DNA of 14,059 bases from CAZZKG01 sp964654825 (GTDB lineage Bacteria; Gemmatimonadota; CAZMKB01). The notes below the pieces were generated by a model, which saw nothing but the letters and a program-made list of their open reading frames with translations, was not told the origin of the DNA and searched no databases. This document shows positions 6,870-14,059 of the stretch, in pieces; positions within the stretch are counted from its first letter, which is position 1, and each line of letters begins with the position of its first letter. Position numbers and translations under genes: made by a program. The stretch covers positions 1 to 14,059 of the forward strand of contig CAZZKG010000076.1 in NCBI GenBank assembly GCA_964654825.1, written 5' to 3'.

Positions 6870-9800
6870 GTGATAGACTTTCGAACGCACAAGAGAGAAA
6901 CAAGACCTGCTGACATCGACTACATCCAGATCAGGCTTGCTTCCCCCGATGAGATCCGCGAACTGTCATATGGCGAGGTCACCAAACCTGAGACGATAAA
7001 CTACCGGTCTTTCAAACCGGAGAAGGAAGGTCTGTTCTGCGAGAAGATCTTCGGGCCGGTGAAAGATTGGGAATGTCACTGCGGCAAATATAAAAGGATC
7101 AGGTTCAGGGGTGTCGTGTGCGACAGGTGTGGAGTGGAGGTCATCCAGTCGAAGGTGAGAAGAGAGCGGATGGGGCATATCGAGCTCGCAGTCCCGGTTG
7201 CTCACATCTGGTTCTTCAAAACCCTTCCCAGCAGGATAGGATCGCTCCTGGATATGACGATGAAAGATCTGGAACGGGTCATGTATTACGCACATTACGT
7301 AGTCATCGATCCCGGTGATACAGAGTTGACCAAGAAACAGCTCATCACAATCGATGAATACCAGGAGATCATAGAGACCAACCCGAAAGGATTCCTCGCC
7401 AAGATAGGCGCTGAGGCGGTAAGGGAGCTGCTTTCGGAAATCGATATCGATGACATGTCCAGGGAGCTCAGAGCACACGTGAAAGTGGAAACCTCGATAC
7501 ACAGAAAGAAACACCTGCAGAAGAGGCTGAAGGTCGTCGAGGCATTCAGGCAATCCGGCAACAGACCGGAGTGGATGATTATGGGGGTAGTGCCGGTCAT
7601 CCCTCCCGACCTGAGACCACTTGTCCCTCTCGAAGGTGGAAGGTTTGCCACTTCGGACCTCAATGATCTGTACCGGAGGGTGATCAACCGGAATAACAGG
7701 CTGAAGAAGCTGATAGAAATGAGGGCGCCGGAAGTAATTCTTCGTAACGAAAAGAGGATGCTTCAGGAAGCTGTTGATGCACTGTTCGACAATGGCAGAA
7801 GGGCAAAGGCTGTTCTGGGCAGAGGGAAGCGCCCCTTGAAATCACTGAGTGACATGCTCAAGGGCAAACAGGGCAGGTTCCGCCAGAATCTCCTCGGGAA
7901 GAGGGTCGACTACTCCGGGAGGTCGGTGATCGTCGTCGGACCGGAGCTCAAGCTTCACCAGTGTGGTCTCCCGAAGATCATGGCCCTCGAGCTCTTCAAA
8001 CCCTTTATTATTCGCAAGCTCGAGGAGAAGGGATACGTTCAGACCGTGAAGAGCGCAAAAAAACTGGTCGAGAAAGAGAGGCCGGAGGTCTGGGATATAC
8101 TCGAAGAGATCATCAAAGAACATCCCGTTTTTCTCAACAGGGCACCTACACTCCACCGGCTCGGTATTCAGGCGTTCGAACCCGTTCTCGTCGAGGGGAA
8201 AGCTATCAAGATACATCCTCTCGTCTGTGCGGCGTTCAATGCCGACTTCGACGGTGACCAGATGGCGGTGCACATTCCGCTTTCATTCGAGGCACAGCTC
8301 GAAGCCAGGGTCCTTATGATGTCGACCAATAATATCCTCCTCCCGGCAAATGGCAAACCGGTAACTTCTCCGACCCAGGATATGATCCTCGGTTGCTATT
8401 ACCTCACCACCGAACCACGCCCAAAAGAAGGTAGAGAGGTGATGTATTTCGGTAATACCGAAGAGATCATGCTGGCACACGAGAACGGCGTCATAGGACT
8501 GCACGAGCCGCTCAAGCTGAAAATGGGAGACGGTTTCCTCGAAACGACAGTCGGTAGAGTCATATTCAACCAGACGATTCCCGATGAACTGGGCTACGTT
8601 AATGAGGTGATGAACAAGGGTTCCATCGAAAAAGTAATCTTTCAGTCTTATCGAAAGAGCGGCCCTCGAAGAACTGTACAGTTCCTGGATGAACTGAAGG
8701 AAGTGGGTTTCCGGTATGCCACAGAGGGCGGCTTATCTATCGGTGTCGATGATATTATCATTCCTGAGAAGAAGATACAATTCCTCGACAAGACATGGAA
8801 AGAAATCGAAAGAATACAATCCCATTACAAAGATCAGATCATCACCGACGGGGAGAGATACAACAAGGTCATCGACACGTGGACTCACACGAGCACCGAT
8901 GTCGCCCAGGAGATGTTCAGGACGCTCAAGGAATCCAAAGATGGATTCAATCCTATCTGGATGATGGTCGATTCGGGCTCGAGAGGCTCCCGCGAGCAGA
9001 TCAGGCAGCTTGCCGGCATGAGAGGTCTCATGGCAAAACCCCAGAAAAAGATTACCGGTCAGATCGGTGAAATCATCGAATCCCCGATCACTTCCAATTT
9101 CAGGGAGGGGCTTACCGTACTCGAATACTTCATCTCGACGCACGGCGCGCGGAAGGGTTTGGCTGATACTGCACTAAAGACGGCGGATGCCGGATATCTC
9201 ACCCGGAGGCTCGTTGATGTTGCCCAGGATGTGACCATCACCGGGGACGACTGCGGTACCATCAACGGATTCGAAATCGGCGCGCTCAAAGAAGGGGAGG
9301 AGATCATAGAACCTCTAAGGGACAGGATCGTCGGAGTGGTGGTCAATGAGGACGTTACCGATCCTATAACAAACGAGGTTATCATATCAGCAGGTGAGGA
9401 AATCGACGAAGAAACATCAGTTCAAATCGAGGAAAGCGGCATTGAAAAAGTGAACATCCGATCCGTGCTCAGATGCGAGTCGAAGAGAGGGATCTGTAAA
9501 AAATGCTATGGCTGGAATATGGCCACCATGAAGCTGGTCGACATGGGAGAGGCTGTGGGTATTATCGCGGCACAGTCGATCGGAGAACCCGGTACTCAGC
9601 TGACTCTCAGGACATTCCACATCGGCGGTACTGCGAGCAGAATCGAAGTCCAGACCAGAAAGTACAGTAAGGTCGACGGTTCTGTGGAATTCAAGGATAT
9701 CGTGATGGTTAAAAACAGGGTTGGTCAGAAGATCGTCATCAGCCGTGACAAGGAACTTCTGCTGAAGGATCAGAAAGGGAGGAAGAGGGGAAGCATGATA

Positions 9801-10970
9801 GTGCCCTATGGGGCAAATCTCCTGATGGAGGACAAACAGAAGGTCAAAACGGGCGATCTCCTCTTCGAATGGGATCCGTACTCTACTCCTATTATCACCG
9901 ACAGAGCGGGAGAGGTTATTTTTTATGATATCGAGGAAGAGATCACTCTGCGTGAGGAACTCGATGAGACCACAGGGCACCGACAGAGGGTAATCACAGA
10001 GGACCGGGAGAAAAAACTTCATCCCAGGATCGGGGTCCTTTCCACGAAACGAAAGAAGCCCAAAGAATACTCCATCCCGGCGGGAGCACACCTGCTCGTC
10101 CGTAACGGTGATCAGGTCCGGGAGGGTGATCTCCTTGCGAAGGTACCGAGAGAGATTTACAAAACGCGTGACATCACCGGCGGTCTGCCCCGTGTCGCCG
10201 AGTTGTTTGAGGTGAGGAAACCAAAAGATCTTGCAATCATCACGGAGATCGATGGATTGGTTTCTTTCGAAACGGCCGTGCGGGGCCATCAACGTATCAT
10301 TGTAACACTCGATGAAGATGAATCCAGAGAGTACCTCATCCCCTATGGAAAACATTTGAGAGTGCACGATGGGGACCGGGTGGAAGCCGGCGAGAAATTG
10401 TGTGAAGGGCCCGTCAATCCGCATGATATTCTGAGAATCAAAGGTCCGATGAAGGTGCAGGAACACCTGCTGAATGAGATCCAGGAGGTCTACCGGCTCC
10501 AGGGAGTAAAGATAAACGACAAGCACATCGCTACGATCGTGCGCCAGATGCTCCGCAAGGTCAGGATCAAGAATCCCGGTGACACCGATTTTCTGGAAGA
10601 TGAACAGGTGGACCGTATGGTCTGTCAGACCGAGAACGAGAGGATCGCTAAGGCCGGTGGTCAGCCGGCCGAGTGGGAACCCCTCCTACTCGGCATCACA
10701 AAAGCATCACTGACGACATCGAGTTTTATTTCGGCGGCATCGTTCCAGGAGACGACCAGAGTCCTGACCGAACACGCCATTAAAGGGGCCAGGGATGATC
10801 TCCTCGGACTCAAAGAAAACATCATCATCGGTCATCTTATTCCTGCGGGTACGGGTGAAATAAAGTATGAGGATGTTACGTTCAAGAATACTCTGGCAGA
10901 GAGTGAAGAGAGTGAACAGGATATAATGGATACTCAGGAGGAATTGGAGAAAGCTCCGGAGGTAGTATAG
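6870..10970 (+). CDS. rpoC: DNA-directed RNA polymerase subunit beta'
   Basis: This is the largest RNA polymerase subunit and holds the catalytic magnesium. It is 1366 aa (E. coli 1407). The N-terminal zinc site uses C69, C71, C84 and C87. The catalytic motif NADFDGDQM (457-465) supplies D459, D461 and D463. The second zinc site is formed by C795, C869, C876 and C879. The trigger-loop region GEAVGIIAAQSIGEPGTQ leads to RTFHIGG, with R914 and H917 at the E. coli R933 and H936 positions; Leu913 replaces Met932. A lineage insertion of about 180 residues (921-1100, the SI3 position) separates the trigger-loop halves before DITGGLPRVAELFE. The C-terminus is acidic. The GTG start has an AGGAGGAG ribosome binding site (6857-6864) at good spacing. 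The gap to rpoB is 31 bases. Confidence 0.98.
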   Translation: MIDFRTHKRETRPADIDYIQIRLASPDEIRELSYGEVTKPETINYRSFKPEKEGLFCEKIFGPVKDWECHCGKYKRIRFRGVVCDRCGVEVIQSKVRRERMGHIELAVPVAHIWFFKTLPSRIGSLLDMTMKDLERVMYYAHYVVIDPGDTELTKKQLITIDEYQEIIETNPKGFLAKIGAEAVRELLSEIDIDDMSRELRAHVKVETSIHRKKHLQKRLKVVEAFRQSGNRPEWMIMGVVPVIPPDLRPLVPLEGGRFATSDLNDLYRRVINRNNRLKKLIEMRAPEVILRNEKRMLQEAVDALFDNGRRAKAVLGRGKRPLKSLSDMLKGKQGRFRQNLLGKRVDYSGRSVIVVGPELKLHQCGLPKIMALELFKPFIIRKLEEKGYVQTVKSAKKLVEKERPEVWDILEEIIKEHPVFLNRAPTLHRLGIQAFEPVLVEGKAIKIHPLVCAAFNADFDGDQMAVHIPLSFEAQLEARVLMMSTNNILLPANGKPVTSPTQDMILGCYYLTTEPRPKEGREVMYFGNTEEIMLAHENGVIGLHEPLKLKMGDGFLETTVGRVIFNQTIPDELGYVNEVMNKGSIEKVIFQSYRKSGPRRTVQFLDELKEVGFRYATEGGLSIGVDDIIIPEKKIQFLDKTWKEIERIQSHYKDQIITDGERYNKVIDTWTHTSTDVAQEMFRTLKESKDGFNPIWMMVDSGSRGSREQIRQLAGMRGLMAKPQKKITGQIGEIIESPITSNFREGLTVLEYFISTHGARKGLADTALKTADAGYLTRRLVDVAQDVTITGDDCGTINGFEIGALKEGEEIIEPLRDRIVGVVVNEDVTDPITNEVIISAGEEIDEETSVQIEESGIEKVNIRSVLRCESKRGICKKCYGWNMATMKLVDMGEAVGIIAAQSIGEPGTQLTLRTFHIGGTASRIEVQTRKYSKVDGSVEFKDIVMVKNRVGQKIVISRDKELLLKDQKGRKRGSMIVPYGANLLMEDKQKVKTGDLLFEWDPYSTPIITDRAGEVIFYDIEEEITLREELDETTGHRQRVITEDREKKLHPRIGVLSTKRKKPKEYSIPAGAHLLVRNGDQVREGDLLAKVPREIYKTRDITGGLPRVAELFEVRKPKDLAIITEIDGLVSFETAVRGHQRIIVTLDEDESREYLIPYGKHLRVHDGDRVEAGEKLCEGPVNPHDILRIKGPMKVQEHLLNEIQEVYRLQGVKINDKHIATIVRQMLRKVRIKNPGDTDFLEDEQVDRMVCQTENERIAKAGGQPAEWEPLLLGITKASLTTSSFISAASFQETTRVLTEHAIKGARDDLLGLKENIIIGHLIPAGTGEIKYEDVTFKNTLAESEESEQDIMDTQEELEKAPEVV

Positions 10971-10983
10971 GATTTTTCGCACC

Positions 10984-10990
10984 AAGGGGG
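10984..10990 (+). promoter_or_regulatory. Ribosome binding site of rpsL (supports a TTG start)
   Basis: AAGGGGG lies 5 bases before the TTG at 10996. No ATG or GTG gives the conserved S12 N-terminus, so this site together with the MPTINQLV homology fixes the rare TTG start. Confidence 0.75.
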
Positions 10991-10995
10991 TAGTT

Positions 10996-11370
10996 TTGCC
11001 AACTATCAATCAATTAGTGAGACATGGAAGAAAAAAGATAACAAAGAAAACTTCATCTCCTGCCCTGACGAAATGTCCTCAGAGGAGAGGGGTGTGCACG
11101 AGGGTGTACACCACAACGCCGAAAAAACCGAATTCTGCACTGAGGAAAGTAGCAAGGGTGAGATTGACGAGTGGATTCGAAGTTACTGCGTATATCCCTG
11201 GAGAGGGACACAATCTTCAGGAGCACTCCATCGTCCTCATCCGGGGAGGTAGAGTGAAAGACCTTCCGGGCGTCCGTTATCATATCATTCGAGGAAAACT
11301 GGATGCACAGGGAGTTACCGGGAGAAAACAGGGGAGATCCAAGTACGGGACCAAGCGCGAGAAAAAATAA
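10996..11370 (+). CDS. rpsL: 30S ribosomal protein S12
   Basis: S12 sits at the decoding centre and governs accuracy. The 124-aa product aligns without gaps to E. coli numbering through the core. It begins PTINQLVR after the initiator, has CPQRRGVCTRVYTTTPKKPNSALRK (27-51) with Lys43 intact, and GGRVKDLPGVRYH with Lys88 and Asp89. Lys43 and Lys88 are the classical streptomycin-resistance positions and both are wild type. Asp89 is the residue that is beta-methylthiolated by RimO in many bacteria. The start codon is TTG. It follows rpoC after 25 bases with no visible terminator, joining the str operon to the rif cluster. Confidence 0.98.
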   Translation: MPTINQLVRHGRKKITKKTSSPALTKCPQRRGVCTRVYTTTPKKPNSALRKVARVRLTSGFEVTAYIPGEGHNLQEHSIVLIRGGRVKDLPGVRYHIIRGKLDAQGVTGRKQGRSKYGTKREKK

Positions 11371-11393
11371 ACATCAGTTCAGGGAGTTCTGTA

Positions 11394-11864
11394 ATGCCAA
11401 GGAGAAGAGAAGTCGTAAAAAGGGATGTGAAGTCTGACAGTCGTTACGGCAGCATTCTCGTCTCGAAGTTCATCAACTACCTCATGATGGATGGCAAGAG
11501 GAGTGTCGCCGAGAAGTCTTTTTATGGCTCAATGGACATTATCGAAAAGAAGATGGGTCAGCCTGCGTTGCAGGTACTCGAGCAGGCGGTTAACAACGCA
11601 AAGCCGATTCTGGAAGTGAAATCGAGACGCGTCGGTGGTGCAACATACCAGGTACCAATCGAGGTGAGAGCGGGGAGAAGGCTGGCTCTGGCTCTCCGGT
11701 GGATCATCGCCTTTGCCAAGGCGCGCAGTGAGAGGACGATGAGGGAAAGACTGGCGGCCGAGATCATGGCCTGTGCGAAGAGCGAAGGCGCAACTATCAA
11801 GAAAAAAGATGATACACACAAAATGGCAGAAGCCAACAAGGCGTTTGCTCACTACAGGTGGTAG
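11394..11864 (+). CDS. rpsG: 30S ribosomal protein S7
   Basis: S7 is the primary assembly protein of the 30S head and contacts E-site tRNA and mRNA. In E. coli it represses the str operon through the rpsL-rpsG spacer. The 156-aa product is the standard length and ends in the conserved FAHYRW. It has the basic N-terminus MPRRREVVKRDV, the helix SKFINYLMMDGKRSVAEKSFYG and the RNA-binding SRRVGGATYQVPIEVRAGRR (77-96). AGGGAG sits 7 bases before the ATG. The spacer to rpsL is only 23 bases, against about 96 in E. coli, and contains no clear S7-binding hairpin. fusA starts 7 bases after the stop. Confidence 0.98.
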   Translation: MPRRREVVKRDVKSDSRYGSILVSKFINYLMMDGKRSVAEKSFYGSMDIIEKKMGQPALQVLEQAVNNAKPILEVKSRRVGGATYQVPIEVRAGRRLALALRWIIAFAKARSERTMRERLAAEIMACAKSEGATIKKKDDTHKMAEANKAFAHYRW

Positions 11865-11871
11865 AGAGTTC

Positions 11872-13971
11872 ATGAGCAGGATAGTACCTCTCGAAAACAT
11901 AAGGAACATCGGTATCATGGCCCACATAGATGCCGGTAAGACCACGACGACCGAGCGGATTCTTTTCTATACCGGAAGAGTTCACAGAATCGGGGAGGTC
12001 GATGATGGAGCTGCGACGATGGACTGGATGATCCAGGAGAAAGAACGCGGCATCACAATCACCTCCGCTGCGACAACCTGTTTCTGGAACAGGCACCGGA
12101 TAAATATTATCGATACGCCGGGTCACGTGGATTTCACGGTAGAAGTGGAGAGGTCTCTCAGAGTGCTCGATGGCGCGGTCGCCATCTTCTGTGCTGTCGG
12201 TGGTGTTGAGCCTCAATCGGAAACTGTGTGGAGACAGGCGGATAAATACCGGATACCGAGGATAGCTTTTGTCAACAAGATGGACAGGACCGGGGCATCA
12301 TTTCAGACCGCAGTGGATATGATGAAAACAAGACTCGGTGCCAACGCTCTTCCTGTACAAATACCACTGGGAGAAGAAGAGCTCTTCACCGGTGTGGTCG
12401 ATATCATTGGAAGAAAGGCGATCGTGTGGCACGAAGAATCTATGGGTGCGACATTTGAGGAGATAGATGTCCCTGATTCTCTTATCCAAGATATGACGAC
12501 TCTCCGGAATGATCTGCTCGAAGCGATCTCGAACTACGATGATGATCTTCTGGAAAAATATCTGGCCGGCGAGGAAATTGATACCGAACAGATCCACAGC
12601 GCTCTCCGCAAAGCCGTTCTGGACACCGCAGTGGTTCCGGTACTGTGCGGTGCGGCTTTCCGGAACCTGGGTGTGCAGCCTCTGCTCGATGCCGTCGTTC
12701 GTTATCTGCCATCCCCGGTGGATCTCCCGCCTGTCGAGGGGCACTGTCCTCGCACCGATAAAAAAGAATATCGGAAGGCTGTGGATGACGAACCGTTTTC
12801 GGGCCTTGCTTTCAAGATCATGAACGATTCATATGTCGGGAAGCTGACATTTATACGTGTATACTCCGGTATCTTGAAAGCAGGATCTATGGTTTACAAC
12901 GTAAATCTTGAGAAAAAAGAGAGAATCGGAAGACTTCTCCAGATGCATTCGAATAAGAGGGAAGAAAGAAATGCCATTTTTGCCGGTGACATCGCAGCGG
13001 TCGTCGGATTAAAGCTGACGAGGACAGGTGATACCCTGTGTGAGAAGGCACACCCGATTGTTCTCGAGACGATCCATTTTCCTGAACCGGTGATTGCCGT
13101 TGCCGTCGAACCGAAGACCAAGGCTGATCAGGACCGCTTATCTCTCGCACTCGAACGGCTGTCGAGTGAAGATCCGACTTTCAGGGTTCGGCAGGACGAG
13201 GAGACAGGTCAAATGATCATTTCCGGGATGGGAGAACTCCATCTCGAGATTCTCGTTGACAGAATGCTCCGAGAGTTCAGCGTTGCGGCAAATGTCGGTA
13301 AACCACAGGTGTCGTATCGAGAAACAATAACTGTCTCGGGAGAGGGAGAGGGTAAATTCATCAAGCAGACCGGGGGGAAGGGACAGTACGGACACGTGGT
13401 TCTGAAGATCTATCCTGAAGAGAGGGAACAGGGCGTATCGTTCATCGATAAAACGAAAGGCGGCGTTATCCCGAGGGAATTCATCGGACCGATCGAAACC
13501 GGTGTGAGAGAATCTCTCGAAACGGGAGTACTCGCGGGGTATCCGATGGTAGATATTCGGGTCGAACTTCTCGACGGGAGTTATCACGAGATCGATTCCA
13601 GTGAGATCTCGTTCAAGCTGGCGGGGGCTCTCGCTCTGCGGAATGCGGTGTCCAGATGTAAGCCGGTCATTCTCGAACCAATCATGAAAGTGGAGATAGT
13701 CCTCCCGGAAGAATACCTGGGTGACGTTCTTGGCGATCTAAACGCCCGGGGAGGTAAAATCGGTGGGATTGTACCACGGAAAGACGCACAGGTGGTCGGC
13801 GCAACAGTTCCGCTTTACCAAATGTTCGGTTATGCGACGAAACTCAGGTCTCTCACTCAGGGGAGGGCCATATATACCATGCAATTCTCTCGTTATGAAC
13901 AGGTCTCCGGTGAGAAAGCCAGAGAGCTCTCAATGGGATTACAAGGTGGATACGTTGCCAGGAGTCTGTAA
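11872..13971 (+). CDS. fusA: Translation elongation factor G
   Basis: EF-G is the GTPase that drives translocation of tRNA and mRNA and, with RRF, ribosome recycling. It is 699 aa (E. coli 704). The GTPase motifs are G1 AHIDAGKT (17-24), G2 RGITIT (59-64), G3 DTPGH (81-85, with catalytic His85), G4 NKMD (135-138) and G5 CGAAF (259-263). Domain II has VGKLTFIRVYSG. Domain III contains EETGQMIISGMGELHLEI. Domain IV has GKGQYGHV near 501 and the tip loop DGSYHEIDSSE with His572 at the E. coli H583 position. The C-terminal domain V has MFGYATKLRSLTQGRA. The motifs are those of the canonical housekeeping form. The frame stays open upstream to 11773 inside rpsG, but ATG 11872 gives the family N-terminus. 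Its ribosome binding site is probably AGGTGG (11856-11861) in the last codons of rpsG. Confidence 0.97.
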   Translation: MSRIVPLENIRNIGIMAHIDAGKTTTTERILFYTGRVHRIGEVDDGAATMDWMIQEKERGITITSAATTCFWNRHRINIIDTPGHVDFTVEVERSLRVLDGAVAIFCAVGGVEPQSETVWRQADKYRIPRIAFVNKMDRTGASFQTAVDMMKTRLGANALPVQIPLGEEELFTGVVDIIGRKAIVWHEESMGATFEEIDVPDSLIQDMTTLRNDLLEAISNYDDDLLEKYLAGEEIDTEQIHSALRKAVLDTAVVPVLCGAAFRNLGVQPLLDAVVRYLPSPVDLPPVEGHCPRTDKKEYRKAVDDEPFSGLAFKIMNDSYVGKLTFIRVYSGILKAGSMVYNVNLEKKERIGRLLQMHSNKREERNAIFAGDIAAVVGLKLTRTGDTLCEKAHPIVLETIHFPEPVIAVAVEPKTKADQDRLSLALERLSSEDPTFRVRQDEETGQMIISGMGELHLEILVDRMLREFSVAANVGKPQVSYRETITVSGEGEGKFIKQTGGKGQYGHVVLKIYPEEREQGVSFIDKTKGGVIPREFIGPIETGVRESLETGVLAGYPMVDIRVELLDGSYHEIDSSEISFKLAGALALRNAVSRCKPVILEPIMKVEIVLPEEYLGDVLGDLNARGGKIGGIVPRKDAQVVGATVPLYQMFGYATKLRSLTQGRAIYTMQFSRYEQVSGEKARELSMGLQGGYVARSL

Positions 13972-14009
13972 AAGGCCGATTCAGACTGATTGAAGGAAGG
14001 AAGGGAGCG

Positions 14010-14059
14010 ATGTCGAAGCAAAAATTTGAGCGAACGAAGCCACACCTGAATGTGGGTAC
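14010..14059 (+). CDS. tuf: Translation elongation factor Tu, first 16 codons only (runs off the window)
   Basis: EF-Tu delivers aminoacyl-tRNA to the ribosomal A site. Only the N-terminus is visible: MSKQKFERTKPHLNVG and one more residue. This matches the conserved EF-Tu start, which leads into the first GTP-binding motif beyond the window edge. A purine-rich ribosome binding region (AAGGAAGGAAGGGAG, 13993-14007) precedes the ATG. It lies 38 bases after fusA, the standard rpsL-rpsG-fusA-tuf order, with no terminator between. Many bacteria have a second tuf upstream of trnW-secE; that area is outside this window. Confidence 0.95.
   Translation, partial: MSKQKFERTKPHLNVG

Noticed and set aside
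9417..10526. 369-codon open frame on the minus strand inside rpoC
   Set aside because: It is entirely antisense to a perfectly conserved part of rpoC, its protein resembles no family I know, and its composition is that expected of the complement of Glu/Asp/Ile-rich coding sequence.
11371..11393. S7 autoregulatory site in the rpsL-rpsG spacer
   Set aside because: The 23-base spacer has no convincing stem beyond three pairs, so I do not call an S7-binding element.
11773..11871. N-terminal extension of EF-G into rpsG
   Set aside because: It would overlap rpsG by about 90 bases and adds residues not found in EF-G; ATG 11872 gives the standard start.

Overview
The window is one uninterrupted run of translation and transcription housekeeping genes, all on the + strand: the 3' end of a tRNA-Trp gene, then secE, nusG, rplK, rplA, rplJ, rplL, rpoB, rpoC, rpsL, rpsG, fusA and the first 16 codons of tuf. 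This is the classical secE-nusG / L11-L10-rpoBC (rif) cluster joined directly to the str operon. Every gene is complete except the tRNA (5' end cut off) and tuf (3' end cut off). The largest gap between genes is 45 bases. I see no minus-strand gene, mobile element, CRISPR, phage gene or gene of unknown function.

Layout: 1-57 tRNA-Trp; 79-885 SecE (translocon) and NusG (elongation factor that can link RNA polymerase to the ribosome); 902-2998 the ribosomal stalk and L1 proteins L11, L1, L10 and L7/L12; 3044-10970 RNA polymerase beta and beta'; 10996-11864 small-subunit proteins S12 and S7; 11872-13971 EF-G; 14010 onward EF-Tu. The products work together. L11, L10 and L7/L12 form the GTPase-associated centre that recruits EF-G and EF-Tu, S12 is the decoding-centre protein, and NusG acts on the RpoB/RpoC polymerase.

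Organism: a bacterium. RpoC carries a roughly 180-residue insertion after the trigger-loop motif FHIGG, corresponding to E. coli SI3. RpoB carries an extra block of about 120 residues before its active-site lysine motif. RpoC SI3 is known mainly from Proteobacteria, Bacteroidetes/FCB, PVC and related Gram-negative lineages and is absent from Firmicutes, Actinobacteria and Thermus. Arginine is often encoded by AGA/AGG even in ribosomal protein genes, which argues against an enterobacterium. Base composition looks balanced and even throughout. My best inference is a Gram-negative-type, possibly uncultivated lineage; I cannot name the phylum from the sequence alone.

The region is conserved and ordinary, and I did not find a previously undescribed system. 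The points worth a second look are small: very tight packing that leaves no room for the classical L1, L10 and S7 autoregulatory leaders between genes, a TTG start on rpsL, an ambiguous rpoB start, a small hairpin over part of the rpoC ribosome binding site, and a lengthened L7/L12 hinge.
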